The translations under genes and the position numbers were made by a program. Under the pieces are notes generated by a model. It was not told the DNA's origin. It searched no databases and saw only the letters and a list, made by a program, of their open reading frames with translations. Below are positions 1-8,938 of a stretch of DNA of 64,000 nt, one piece after another. This DNA comes from Vampirovibrio sp. (GTDB lineage: Bacteria; Cyanobacteriota; Vampirovibrionia; Vampirovibrionales; JAJTHC01): positions 744,001 to 808,000 of the forward strand of contig JACEUU010000003.1 of assembly GCA_024998755.1 (NCBI GenBank), written 5' to 3'. The stretch's first letter is position 1; each line of letters begins with the position of its first letter.

Positions 1-327
1 TTAGCACAAGCTATCGCCTATGCAAAAAACACAAGCCAACGCCTAAAGCACACCTACGCACAAATGCGGCCTTCAGAAGTTAAGCCTGTTTTTAAAATAG
101 GCATCCACATGGAACAAGATGTACCTGACTCAGAAACACTCGGCAATTTACTCAACTTTTGCCAAGAACTTTGCAAAATTGCTTCACCCTCACAAGTCAT
201 CAGTTCTAACGATGTTTATACCGCTATTGTTGAAAATAAAAAAGTCAAAGCCCCTTGCACCTTAATTCCACTAGGCTTTTATCGGTTTGAAAGTAGTCCT
301 ATGCAGGAAGTATTTGAGGTAGAATAA
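1..327 (+). CDS. C-terminal fragment of a class III nucleotidyl cyclase-like protein
   Basis: An open frame runs in from the left edge and stops at 325-327, so only about 108 C-terminal residues are visible. The end resembles the last third of the class III cyclase catalytic fold: an IGIH strand, a helix ending in LCKIASPSQVISSNDVY (the place of the usual kP.GqIlvS...y), and a final strand pair LGFYRFESSPMQEVFEV like the usual l.G...pv.vyeV. The internal ATG at 64 is not a convincing start because the frame is open upstream. The normal GDTVN substrate segment is not recognisable here, so the domain may be degenerate. The match is by pattern only, without alignment. Confidence 0.5.
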   Translation, partial: LAQAIAYAKNTSQRLKHTYAQMRPSEVKPVFKIGIHMEQDVPDSETLGNLLNFCQELCKIASPSQVISSNDVYTAIVENKKVKAPCTLIPLGFYRFESSPMQEVFEVE

Positions 328-329
328 CT

Positions 330-892
330 CTAGGCTGACTAAAGACTTCATCATTACATGAAATATTAAAAAACTTAACACTTGACGTTTTTTAGTTCTC
401 TAGTATTTTTACATAAAATATGGAAGATTATCGCTTCGGGCTAAGGTGGATGCGTTAGGGGGGGACTGGCCTCAGCCCCCCCTAACAACCCCCCACCGCT
501 TAAGGGGCAGTTCGCCACCCCCTTATCCCCAGGGGAACAACTGGCTAACTGGTTTCCTTGTACGTTGAAAATAGGCTTGACCGGAAGCCAAAAAAGGGCC
601 TCCTAAATGGTCTGCTTCGCTACGCTCGCACCAGCCTATTTCCAACTGCATATGGTTTGAAGCTCAAAATGCCAGTAAAAGATAACAATACTGAAAATTC
701 AATTTTTTGGTGGGTGTTAAGATTAAAAAATTTTTAGACTTGTTTTTATCCTATGTTTCTTGCTTAATAAAGTAGTGAAACGTAGGATAATTTTATTTTA
801 CAGCTTACTTTTTTCCAGACACCCTCTTGGTGGTTTGTTTGTTGAAAACTCCCTTTTCCCTTATTTGAACTTTAATTGGAGCATCTAGTATA
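330..892. other. Gene-free region with inverted repeats upstream of rplY
   Basis: No convincing gene is seen. A G/C-rich perfect palindrome with 11-bp arms lies at 454-486, followed by more C-rich repeat-like sequence to about 540. A second inverted repeat with 13-bp arms (one mismatch) lies at 747-788, ending in a T-rich stretch. The second could be a terminator or a leader structure for rplY. A Shine-Dalgarno-like GGAG lies 11 bases before the rplY start. Confidence 0.5.
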
Positions 893-1186
893 ATGATGAC
901 AGCAACAGAAACCCCTACTAAACTTGAAGCCCAAGAGCGGGATACGGCACGCAACCCTCGGCAATTGAGAACAGACGGCTTAATTCCTGCAACAATTTAT
1001 GGTAAAGGCTTTGGCCCGTTATCTATTCAAGTACCTACTAAACCATTTTACATGGCTTACAGAGATGGTGCTGATATATATGAATTAGATGGTATTGGCG
1101 TTATCGCTAAAGCTCATCAAGTTCAAGTACATTCAATATCACATGAAATTTTACATATTGAATTTTTGTTTGAATCTAAAAAATAA
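893..1186 (+). CDS. rplY: Ribosomal protein bL25
   Basis: The 97-residue product matches the short form of L25, which binds 5S rRNA in the large subunit. The typical N-terminal block R-LR--G-IPA-IYGKG is seen at residues 22-39 (RQLRTDGLIPATIYGKG), and the C-terminal half keeps the -IEFLFE- strand. The length fits the E. coli protein (about 94 residues) and lacks the CTC extension. The gene opens with two tandem ATG codons, a feature shared with many genes here. It is followed after 24 bases by a strong terminator, so it is probably monocistronic. Confidence 0.88.
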   Translation: MMTATETPTKLEAQERDTARNPRQLRTDGLIPATIYGKGFGPLSIQVPTKPFYMAYRDGADIYELDGIGVIAKAHQVQVHSISHEILHIEFLFESKK

Positions 1187-1210
1187 GCTTTCAAGGTGTT
1201 AAATTTTTTA

Positions 1211-1245
1211 AAAAGGCTCGTACTGTTAAGGTACGAGCCTTTTTA
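1211..1245 (+). terminator. Rho-independent terminator of rplY
   Basis: A hairpin with arms AAAAGGCTCGTAC and GTACGAGCCTTTT and a 7-base loop, running into a T-run. It begins 24 bases after the rplY stop. Confidence 0.9.
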
Positions 1246-1290
1246 AAATGGATGGTCGTCTTCTATGGGTGGGTTCGAAAGTTAATGGTT

Positions 1291-1382
1291 AATACAGATT
1301 CACAGTTTAATACCAATTCATAGTTTAACTGGCTAGTGCCTAGTCTCCATCTAACGCTATTCAATCTGAGAATCTGTATAGA
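1291..1382. repeat. Inverted-repeat element, family A remnant
   Basis: The outer arms (ATACAGATTC at the left, GAATCTGTAT at the right) are perfect complements. The inside carries CCATCTAACGCTATTCAATCT, also seen with small changes near 13810. It ends two bases before the stop codon of ppc. It belongs to the dispersed family whose ends read like TAATACCAATT...GATTGAATAGCG. Confidence 0.6.
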
Positions 1383-1384
1383 TC

Positions 1385-4300
1385 CTAGCCCGTCGTTCCT
1401 AAGCCGATGGCAATGCCTTCAATACTTGAAACAATCGCCCGATGGTACGCTTCTTTTAAAGAAAGCGTCGCCTCTAACTTTTGTACGCCTTCCACCTCCA
1501 GCCCAATGGGTTTATTTAACGCCTCTTCAGGTAATTGGCGGTATTCCTGCAATAATTGGCATTGAATTAAGTTTAGCGGGTCTAAATAATGGGCTTTTAG
1601 GGCAATAGATTCAGCTAACCACCTATCCCCAGGCGTGGTAGAAAGTAATGCACCACCAATTAAGCGTTCAACCCACACCACCGACCGGTTATATTCTATC
1701 TCAATTAAGTTAAAAACACCCTTTAAAGCAGGTAATTGTTCTGGAGGGGAAAGTTGGGTTAAATAGGCTTTGGCAATGGATAAATCTGTTTGTTTTAAGC
1801 TGATTTGGGTGTTTTCAATTAAACTTCTGAAAAACGCCCATTCCTTTTGAATGACCTTCAATTCATCCAACAGGAGAGCTTCCCCTTTTTCTTTGGCTAA
1901 GGCTTCTAACGCAGACCCAATACCATACCACCCTGGTACAATTTGCCGAGATTGAAACCAGCGGAAAACCCACGGAATAGCTCGTAAATCTGCAATAGAT
2001 TTCATCGCCCGACGTTTGGAAGGACGAGATCCAATTTGCATCAGCTCCACTTCCCTCGGGGTAACGTGGTCAAAATACTGAAGAAAATCTGGGTGTTTAT
2101 GTACCAATGCTTGATAAGTGCTTAAGGCTTGTTGTGAAAGTGTTTCAAGCAATTCATGCCATTCGGGTAGTGGTTCAGCTGTGGGGGTGCTTTGGTGGGC
2201 TAAAATAGCCGCTACAATGGTTTCAAAATGGAGTTTTGCTGTATCTGGCACGTTATAAAGCCGTGAAAGTACTTCCCCTTGTTCGGTTAAATCTTGCCCA
2301 AAAGCGGCACTGCCTGTGGGTAGGGCTTGAATGGCTCTGGCAGTGGGCATGCCACCCCGCCCAATGTTACCACCCCGCCCATGGAAAAACCGAAGCTGAA
2401 TGTTAAACTGTTTGGCTACTGCTAATAGCTGTTCTTGGGCTTTAAATAGTTCCCAATGGCTGGTTACATACCCACCATCTTTGTTACTGTCAGAATACCC
2501 CAACATAATCAACTGTTGGTTGCCTCTGGTTTTTAGTTGAAGTTGGTATGCTTCATTTTGAAATAAATCGGTCATCACAGCGGGGGCGTGGCGTAAATCT
2601 TCAATAGTTTCAAACAATGGCACAATATCTAACTGGCTTTGAAAAGACCCTTCCAAGGTTTGTTGAAATAACCCGACTGTTTTCATTAGTAATAACGCAC
2701 TCAAAACATCGCTAGCCTGTTGCGTCATTGATAAGACAAAATACTGGCAAGCCCCATCACCCACGACAGGTTTTAAGCGTTTGACCTTTTCCAGCATCCC
2801 TAAAATACGAGCCTCGTACCATTGTGGGGGCAAAACAGACCCATCTTCAGGGGTTTGATTGGCAGAAGCAGATAAGGCAAGTAATTCCAACGGAACAACT
2901 GCTCTGGAAGCTAACAACGCTTGATTGAGACTATTTACCGAGGCTTTTTCTTCAACTTGTGGCACGCCTAGGGCTGCTAATAAGTGCGAAGCCGTGGCAT
3001 TAACCCATTGCGTATCTTCCCGAACATCTAAGCTCGCAAAGTGGAAGCCAAACAGCGAAACTTTTAATTGTAAGGGTTGTACGCTCATTTTCACGCTTCG
3101 GCAAAAGCCTTGTTCGCTTAATAATGAAGCAAGTAATGCCAAATCTTCTGAAAATTGTTGGGCGGACTCATAGGCGTAACCCTTCACGCTGGAAAAGTTG
3201 AGATTTTCTGCTTGAATAAAGGCTTCACATTGTGCCAACGAAGCCTTTAAGCGTTCGCCCATTAGGTTTACCATCAAGCGGAAGGGTTCTTTTACACGGT
3301 CTTGTTGGTATTGCGAAGCCAGTAGCGGATCTGTTTTTGTGATGAGGGCTAGCGAATCATTCAGCCAGTTTTCCAAGGTGCTGGGCCATGTTTTTAGCTT
3401 GTACACTGCCATACTAAGCCGAGGACCTAACTGGCGTAAATCATTCAAATACAAAGTCAAAATGGCTTGATGTTGCCATAATAGGGCATTTCTAAACACC
3501 AATGGCGTAACAAAGGGATTACCATCCAAATCGCCTCCTACCCAAGAACCTAGAGTTAAAACAGGCTCTCCGCCACCATGCAGGGCACATTGGCTGGTCA
3601 GTTTTTCTTCCCAATTGCTGGTTTCATCAGTTGGGTTCGGGGTATTGAGTTCCATGAGGGTTTGGTGCAGTTCCGGCACGGCATTATACAGGGTCCGTTG
3701 CATATACCCAATTACACTGCGTATTTCATCTTGAACTTTAGGGCGTTTCCATCGGCTGAATTGGGTAAACCACAAGAGTTCAACCGTTTCTTGCAAAGAA
3801 CATAGGGTTTCTTGAAACGTTGTTAGACTTTGTTGGGGGGTTAGTAATTGTTTCAGCAACGAAAACACATGACGCTGATGCCGAAGCATGGTTTGCCGTA
3901 AAATTTTGGTAGGGTGGGCGGTTGCCACTAGCCGAACCCGAGTACCAACCCATTGGGTTGTACCCCCAAGGGTGCGTTGGTGTTTCAACGCTTTTAGTGG
4001 CGATTCTGCCTGCAAAGACCTTAGCACGCTTTCAATTAAGTTGGTTAGTGTTATAAATAACCGAAAAGCGGAAGCCACTTTTTCTAATTGTGCTAGCCGT
4101 TCAATAGGGGTTGTACCAGAACCAAGGGCTTCTTGCAACGTTACAGAAAGGGTGTTTACATCAATCCCTCCTTGTTGAAGCCTGCCGGTTTTTGCTCGTC
4201 TACGGAGGGTTTCAATTAGGTGGTAAAAAGCTTCGCCTTCTTGTTCAAATAATACTTGCCCTAAAATACTACCCATTAGCCTAACCGTTTGTTGGGTAAG

Positions 4301-4489
4301 CGAAGCGTTTAGAAATGAGATTTTCAGTTTTTCTTCAGAAGGGGTTTCTAGCCCTGTTACGGTGGGTAGGTTAATTTTTAGATGATGATAAGCTTGCCAT
4401 AGCCACTGGGTGTGTGTCGTATCATCGTTATGGTTGGTGGTAGTGGTGGGTTCAGTTGTTACGGTAGCGGTAAAGGTGTTGACCATCAT
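1385..4489 (-). CDS. ppc: Phosphoenolpyruvate carboxylase
   Basis: A 1034-residue protein with the full set of PEPC motifs: VATAHPTK near residue 187 (usual VLTAHPTE), GSWVGGDLDGNPFVT near 315, the catalytic glycine loop FFHGRGGNIGRGG near 705, GSRPSKRR near 825 and LRAIPWVFRW just after. The C-terminus ends GLGTTG, close to the conserved -R-TG end. It fixes bicarbonate onto PEP to give oxaloacetate, an anaplerotic step. Length is slightly above the bacterial norm (about 880-1000). The start is a tandem ATG pair. The minus-strand gene is followed by a repeat, not by another gene of its operon. Confidence 0.97.
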   Translation of the reverse strand: MMVNTFTATVTTEPTTTTNHNDDTTHTQWLWQAYHHLKINLPTVTGLETPSEEKLKISFLNASLTQQTVRLMGSILGQVLFEQEGEAFYHLIETLRRRAKTGRLQQGGIDVNTLSVTLQEALGSGTTPIERLAQLEKVASAFRLFITLTNLIESVLRSLQAESPLKALKHQRTLGGTTQWVGTRVRLVATAHPTKILRQTMLRHQRHVFSLLKQLLTPQQSLTTFQETLCSLQETVELLWFTQFSRWKRPKVQDEIRSVIGYMQRTLYNAVPELHQTLMELNTPNPTDETSNWEEKLTSQCALHGGGEPVLTLGSWVGGDLDGNPFVTPLVFRNALLWQHQAILTLYLNDLRQLGPRLSMAVYKLKTWPSTLENWLNDSLALITKTDPLLASQYQQDRVKEPFRLMVNLMGERLKASLAQCEAFIQAENLNFSSVKGYAYESAQQFSEDLALLASLLSEQGFCRSVKMSVQPLQLKVSLFGFHFASLDVREDTQWVNATASHLLAALGVPQVEEKASVNSLNQALLASRAVVPLELLALSASANQTPEDGSVLPPQWYEARILGMLEKVKRLKPVVGDGACQYFVLSMTQQASDVLSALLLMKTVGLFQQTLEGSFQSQLDIVPLFETIEDLRHAPAVMTDLFQNEAYQLQLKTRGNQQLIMLGYSDSNKDGGYVTSHWELFKAQEQLLAVAKQFNIQLRFFHGRGGNIGRGGMPTARAIQALPTGSAAFGQDLTEQGEVLSRLYNVPDTAKLHFETIVAAILAHQSTPTAEPLPEWHELLETLSQQALSTYQALVHKHPDFLQYFDHVTPREVELMQIGSRPSKRRAMKSIADLRAIPWVFRWFQSRQIVPGWYGIGSALEALAKEKGEALLLDELKVIQKEWAFFRSLIENTQISLKQTDLSIAKAYLTQLSPPEQLPALKGVFNLIEIEYNRSVVWVERLIGGALLSTTPGDRWLAESIALKAHYLDPLNLIQCQLLQEYRQLPEEALNKPIGLEVEGVQKLEATLSLKEAYHRAIVSSIEGIAIGLGTTG

Positions 4490-4591
4490 GAGGTAATGTT
4501 CACTTTCTAATAGTAGAAATTAAGTTTAAATACCTTATTAGCGTACACCTTTTTAACCCCCTAAGGCAAGGCATTCTCTGTATCTTTAGGT

Positions 4592-4836
4592 CTTTAGAAA
4601 ACTCTGAAAAAGCCTCATAAGGCGTGCTAACCCCTAGGGGGAGTGATTGCAGGGCAATCAACGTTACTGTGGTACTTTCTACCATTGGTAGAATGATTCC
4701 AAAGGAATCAACAAATCCTCATGTACTTCTTTGTACACTGCGGTTTTCCGTTCATACCGCCAGAAGCGGAGTGATTCCAGAGGAGTCAACGTACCTCGTT
4801 ATCCCATCCTTCTGAAATCTTTTTCAGAGCTTCCTT
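4592..4836. repeat. Family B inverted repeat carrying three double-hairpin inserts
   Basis: The ends are imperfect inverted repeats (GAAAACTCTGAAAAAGCCTC at the left, GATTTCAGAAGG-like and CTTTTTCAGAGCTTCC at the right). The core matches the copy at 41826-41983. Compared with that copy it has three extra segments, at about 4631-4662, 4677-4712 and 4755-4790. Each extra segment consists of a variable hairpin followed by a hairpin of the form TGATTSC-3 nt-GSAATCAAC. It lies between ppc and serB. Confidence 0.8.
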
Positions 4837-5813
4837 TACAGTGCGTGCTTAAATTCCGTTTTTTGATACCCCTGAAAATAAAGAATGGTGGTTAAATCAC
4901 CAAAACAAACCGAAAATGGGGCTTGTTGGGCGACAATGGGCTTGGCATGAAACGCAATACCCATGCACGCTGCTAAAATCATGCCTAAATCATTCGCCCC
5001 ATCACCCAAAGCTATTGTTTGCGAAACAGGAATGCCCCACTGTTGGCTGTAGTACTGTAATGCGTCTACTTTTGCCTGTTTCCCAAAGATAGGTGTACCC
5101 ACCGTGCCCGTTAGAAGCCCTTGTTCATCAATACCCAAGGTATTGGCTTGGTGTCCATCCAACTGCAACCGATGGCATAAATCTTGCGTAAAGGGTATAA
5201 ACCCTCCTGAAACGACGACTTGCTTGGTATGATTCGCTTTTTGTGTAGCACACAGGGTTTCAGCCCCCATCATAAAAGGGGTTTGAGCTAGCACGGTTTG
5301 AATAAGCCGTTCGGCGGGTTGCCCCTTTAGTAACGCCACTCGTTCCCGTAACGCTCCTTCAAAATCTAGTAATCCGTTCATGGCTTGATGGGTAATTTTT
5401 GCTACTTGGGTGCCTACCCCTGCTAAATGTGCCAGTTCATCAATACATTCACCGGCTAGTAAGGTGGAATCCATATCTGAAATAAGCAGTTGCTTTTTGC
5501 CGTAGGTGGCTTGGGGTTCAATAGCAACATCTACCGCCCAATTGGAACGAAACGTTTGTTCCCACTGGCGAAGGGCTTGGGTTGCAGGTGGTATTCCTTC
5601 AAAATGGAGGGCAACGGCGGTATGGGTTTGTTCATCCAGCCAACGGGTGGTTTGAAGTTGCCAATTAAACGTTTGTTTTATAGCTGTTTGCCATTGGCTT
5701 AACAGACTGTTAGTAATACCCTGTTGGATTTGTTCAATACCGGCTTCCACCCGCCAATAAGCAAGGGCTTGGTTGGAAGGGCAAACAAAGGTAACAATAT
5801 AAGAATCAATCAT
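4836..5813 (-). CDS. serB: Phosphoserine phosphatase
   Basis: HAD-superfamily enzyme that removes phosphate from phosphoserine in the last step of serine synthesis. The nucleophile motif ISDMDSTLLAGECIDELA is plain near residue 120, motif II is VVSGGF near 202 and the Mg-binding motif ALGDGANDLGM lies near 280. The N-terminal 110 residues would be the ACT-like regulatory region. From the ATG at 5813 the protein has 325 residues, like E. coli SerB. An upstream TTG at 5840 is possible but less likely. It lies 14 bases downstream of the stop side of repeat family B. Confidence 0.93.
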   Translation of the reverse strand: MIDSYIVTFVCPSNQALAYWRVEAGIEQIQQGITNSLLSQWQTAIKQTFNWQLQTTRWLDEQTHTAVALHFEGIPPATQALRQWEQTFRSNWAVDVAIEPQATYGKKQLLISDMDSTLLAGECIDELAHLAGVGTQVAKITHQAMNGLLDFEGALRERVALLKGQPAERLIQTVLAQTPFMMGAETLCATQKANHTKQVVVSGGFIPFTQDLCHRLQLDGHQANTLGIDEQGLLTGTVGTPIFGKQAKVDALQYYSQQWGIPVSQTIALGDGANDLGMILAACMGIAFHAKPIVAQQAPFSVCFGDLTTILYFQGYQKTEFKHAL

Positions 5814-5854
5814 AGCTAAACCGATAAATTTTCTATTCAACGCATGGTGATGTG

Positions 5855-6388
5855 TTAGTTAACAATAGGGCCATGCTGCTGCTTTTGCTCTTCAATACCG
5901 GCTTTCATAGCCATTAAAAATGGTTGTTGCCCCTGCTTTTCAATGGCTTTATCCACATCAAATGCCAAGCACCCATAACAAGGGGAATGGCAACAGGTAT
6001 CTTCAGTATCAATTTTAACTTCATCTACAAGGTCATCTGTTAAGCCAAGTTGTTCGAACAGGTAAGTTTTTAAGCTGTCATGCCATTCTGGTGTAACGGT
6101 AACCCCTTCATTTAGGTCTACCTTTATTCGGATTTGACTTTTTTCAATGGTGCGGTGCCCGCCTTCAATGGTAGGCAATTTGGCTTTCCGTTTAAAATAG
6201 CGGGCAAACCAAACGGATTTTAGCCCAAAGCGTGCCATAATAGCGGGGTTTTCAAAATCAGTGGCATTTAAAAATTCTTGACCAAACAAGTAAACTAATT
6301 CACCTGAAGTTTTATCGCATAGTATGCCATCGACCAATTCGCGTTTGAACCAAGCCATGTATTCTTGTGTGTGTCTAGATATCGTCAT
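5855..6388 (-). CDS. Cys-rich protein of unknown function
   Basis: A 177-residue protein that I do not recognise. A good ribosome site (GGTGG, 7 bases before ATG) supports the start. It is charged and apparently soluble, with one dense cysteine cluster TCCHSPCYGC near residue 131-140 that could bind a metal or an Fe-S cluster. It lies between queE and serB on the same strand, about 40 bases upstream of serB. I checked it against QueF because of the queE neighbour, but it lacks the QueF motifs. No function is proposed. Confidence 0.72.
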   Translation of the reverse strand: MTISRHTQEYMAWFKRELVDGILCDKTSGELVYLFGQEFLNATDFENPAIMARFGLKSVWFARYFKRKAKLPTIEGGHRTIEKSQIRIKVDLNEGVTVTPEWHDSLKTYLFEQLGLTDDLVDEVKIDTEDTCCHSPCYGCLAFDVDKAIEKQGQQPFLMAMKAGIEEQKQQHGPIVN

Positions 6389-6495
6389 AAAAAATCCACC
6401 AAGGTATTTTATAAAGTGAGAGTTTAAACTGGTTATTATTATAGCTTAAAATGTAGTTTTGGTGTGCTTCGGCTAGTAGTAATTATCGGGTTTAA

Positions 6496-7347
6496 TTAGG
6501 AAACCTTTAGGAATTTATGGGTTTGCGGTAAAACCCGAACATCTTCAAACCAAGCAGAAATACCAGCTTGTAGTGCTAGCATATGTTGGGCATCGATTGT
6601 TATGGCGTTGGTGCTACCCTCCAACGGCGTTTCGGGTTGCAGAAAGATGACTGTTTTTGGGTTGGTAACAATGGTTTTTAAGTGGCTTAGCTCTTCCAAC
6701 GTGGTGGATTGGTTAAACACGCATTTAATAAATACGTCCCCAGTAAAAGCTGGATTATTTTCCAGTAAAGCGTAAAATGCTTGATTTTCCACCCACCGAG
6801 GGGCTTGTTTTGTGGCTGAAGGTAGTTTGACATCCATCGCAACCACATCTAAAAACGGCAATAAGGGGGCTAATAAGTGGGGTTGTGTACCACTGGTTTC
6901 CAAAAAGGTTTTAACCCCTAATACTTGAATTTGTGGGAGTACAGTTAATAAAAATTGGCTGTAAAGGAGGGGTTCTCCGCCCGTAAAGCTAACGCTATGG
7001 TGTTTGCCGTTGGCTGTAATTAACTGTTGAAGGATAGCCACTAAATGGGATTGTTTTAAGGGGTTTTCTTCTGGTTTCCACTGGTTCGTACCCGCTTGCC
7101 ATTCCACCGCACACTGCCCTGAAGGCGTAGTCATAGGCGTATCGCAATAAGCACAATGCAAATGGCAATGGGCAAACCGAACAAATAGTTGCCTACACCC
7201 AGCATAAAGCCCTTCGCCTTGAATGGAAGAAAAAATTTCTTGAATAGGGGCTTGATTAGTACCTAACCCTTTGGGGAAGGCAATGGTGGATTGAACTAAG
7301 CCATGCGGCGGATTTTTTTCAGTAAAGGCTGGTTTGTTTAAATTCAT
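6496..7347 (-). CDS. queE: 7-carboxy-7-deazaguanine synthase (radical SAM)
   Basis: The radical SAM cluster motif is FAHCHLHCAYCDTP (C-x3-C-x2-C) near residue 59-72, preceded by the QueE signature IFSSIQGEGLYAGCRQLFVRF, and followed by SFTGGEPLLY near residue 120. QueE converts carboxytetrahydropterin to 7-carboxy-7-deazaguanine on the way to queuosine. The 283-residue length is slightly long because of an N-terminal extension of about 30 residues. queC lies 28 kb away in this window, and queD and queF are not seen. Confidence 0.93.
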   Translation of the reverse strand: MNLNKPAFTEKNPPHGLVQSTIAFPKGLGTNQAPIQEIFSSIQGEGLYAGCRQLFVRFAHCHLHCAYCDTPMTTPSGQCAVEWQAGTNQWKPEENPLKQSHLVAILQQLITANGKHHSVSFTGGEPLLYSQFLLTVLPQIQVLGVKTFLETSGTQPHLLAPLLPFLDVVAMDVKLPSATKQAPRWVENQAFYALLENNPAFTGDVFIKCVFNQSTTLEELSHLKTIVTNPKTVIFLQPETPLEGSTNAITIDAQHMLALQAGISAWFEDVRVLPQTHKFLKVS

Positions 7348-7371
7348 TGGGTGCAGTGTCTTAATTTATAA

Positions 7372-8775
7372 TTAGTGTTCGTTGTGATGAGAGAAAAGTG
7401 GTAAGGAAGAGTCTAAAATGAGTTCAGGCATCCCATCCATAGGTACTTCAGAAAGCTGGAAGGCACTTTTAAGGGTTTTAATTGCTTCGTTAAAGTGGTG
7501 TTTACCAGTTAATACCCGTGCTAATACTTCGCCGGCTTCAACAAAATCGCCTACTTTATGATGTAATTGTACGCCAACGCTTAAATCTAGCACATCTTCT
7601 TTTTTAGAGCGTCCGCCCCCGAGCATTTTGACGGCTTTTGCCACTTTCATAGAATCAATTTGGTGCACATACCCTGAACTAGGTGCCATAATGGTTGCCA
7701 TTCTGGCTGGTTGTGGCATCGCAGCGGCTTCGGGATCTAGGGCTTCAACATCGCCCCCTTGAGCCTGAACAATTTCTTCAAATTTACGATAGGCATCCCC
7801 ATTGTACAGTTTTTCTTTAAGGGCGACCCATGCGGTTTGCGTGGTAGGGAATAACCCAGCTGAAACACAGGCAACCGAAGCCAATGCCAAGCATAGGTAT
7901 TCTAAATCTGCACTACCGTTGCCTTTAAGCGTTTCAACTACTTCTAAAATTTCTACCGTATGCCCAATGGCAGACCCTAACGGTTGGTTCATTGAAGAAA
8001 TTACGGTTTCTAGTCGTTTTCCGAATCTTACACCAATAGTTCTGCATAAACTGGCTAAGGCTTTGGCTTCCGTGAGGGTCTTCATAAATGCCCCCCGCCC
8101 CACTTTAATGTCAAGCACAATGACATCAGCCCCAGAAGCAATTTTTTTTGAAACAACAGACGCTGCTATGAGCGATAAATTGTCGACCGTTGCGGTTACA
8201 TCTCTTAGGGCGTAAAATAAGGCATCGGCTGGGGCTAAGTCTCCCGTTTGGCTTGAAAGAACAGCACCTATTTGCTGTAGTTGGTCTTTCATGGCTTGGG
8301 TTGTTTGGGAAACTTTAAACCCCGGTATGGCTTCAAGCTTATCAATAGTTCCGCCAGTAAAGCCCAGCCCTCTGCCGGAAAGTTTGGCTACTTTTAGCCC
8401 CATTGCTGCTAATAATGGTACAACCACTAAGGTGGTTTTATCGCCCACGCCCCCAGTGCTATGCTTGTCTACAAACGTGCCTTCAATGCCTTCTACAGAT
8501 AAAATTTCTCCGCTGTTTACGAAGGCTTCTGTTAGATAGAAGGTTTCATCTTCGCTTAAGCCTTTTAGGCAAACCGCCATCATCCAGGCAGAAAGTTGAT
8601 AGTCTGCCACCGTGCCTGACATAACCCCATTGACCCAGTCATGAATTTCGGTTTGGGAATGAGCGATACCGTGCTTCTTTTTTTCAATAAAGGAGATAGG
8701 GTTAAATTCTGAGGTTACTGCTGGTTTGGTGCTTTTTGAAGAAGAAGAGGAGGTGATATCATCGGTAACAGCCAT
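7372..8775 (-). CDS. deoA: Thymidine / pyrimidine-nucleoside phosphorylase
   Basis: Carries the family signature KHSTGGVGDKTTLVVVPLLA near residue 103, then the LSGRGLGFTGGTIDKLE segment and the phosphate-binding SLIAASVVSKKIASGADV-type region. The C-terminal domain (VHQIDSMKVAKAVKMLGGGR, then HHKVGDFVEAGEVLARV) is intact. It splits pyrimidine nucleosides to base and pentose 1-phosphate in salvage. The chosen ATG at 8775 gives 467 residues, with a Ser/Lys-rich N-terminal extension of about 30 residues. An SD-like GGAT lies about 10 bases upstream. A TTG at 8799 is the alternative. queE follows after 24 bases, suggesting cotranscription. Confidence 0.95.
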   Translation of the reverse strand: MAVTDDITSSSSSKSTKPAVTSEFNPISFIEKKKHGIAHSQTEIHDWVNGVMSGTVADYQLSAWMMAVCLKGLSEDETFYLTEAFVNSGEILSVEGIEGTFVDKHSTGGVGDKTTLVVVPLLAAMGLKVAKLSGRGLGFTGGTIDKLEAIPGFKVSQTTQAMKDQLQQIGAVLSSQTGDLAPADALFYALRDVTATVDNLSLIAASVVSKKIASGADVIVLDIKVGRGAFMKTLTEAKALASLCRTIGVRFGKRLETVISSMNQPLGSAIGHTVEILEVVETLKGNGSADLEYLCLALASVACVSAGLFPTTQTAWVALKEKLYNGDAYRKFEEIVQAQGGDVEALDPEAAAMPQPARMATIMAPSSGYVHQIDSMKVAKAVKMLGGGRSKKEDVLDLSVGVQLHHKVGDFVEAGEVLARVLTGKHHFNEAIKTLKSAFQLSEVPMDGMPELILDSSLPLFSHHNEH

Positions 8776-8880
8776 GGGGGTAATATCCTTTTTTAGCAAG
8801 TTTTTTACCCCTCATGGGGGGAATTTGTTCATTACAGTTCAAAGTGTACCAAAAACCAGCTGTGAATCCAACCCAAATAG

Positions 8881-8920
8881 AACCCCTTGTTCATAACGTA
8901 AATGTTAAGAACAAGGGGTT
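8881..8920 (-). terminator. Hairpin downstream of ldhA
   Basis: Arms AACCCCTTGTTC and GAACAAGGGGTT, 12 bp perfect, with a 16-base loop, 18 bases after the ldhA stop. The T-run is weak, so its strength as a terminator is uncertain. Confidence 0.65.
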
Positions 8921-8938
8921 CGTCAATGTTTAATTAGA

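Noticed and set aside
4500..4685. 61-residue minus-strand ORF upstream of ppc
   Set aside because: It lies inside the family B repeat with its hairpin inserts and has no ribosome site or protein-like composition.
5855..6388. Assignment as QueF because of the queE neighbour
   Set aside because: The QueF catalytic and substrate motifs are absent; only a Cys cluster is present.
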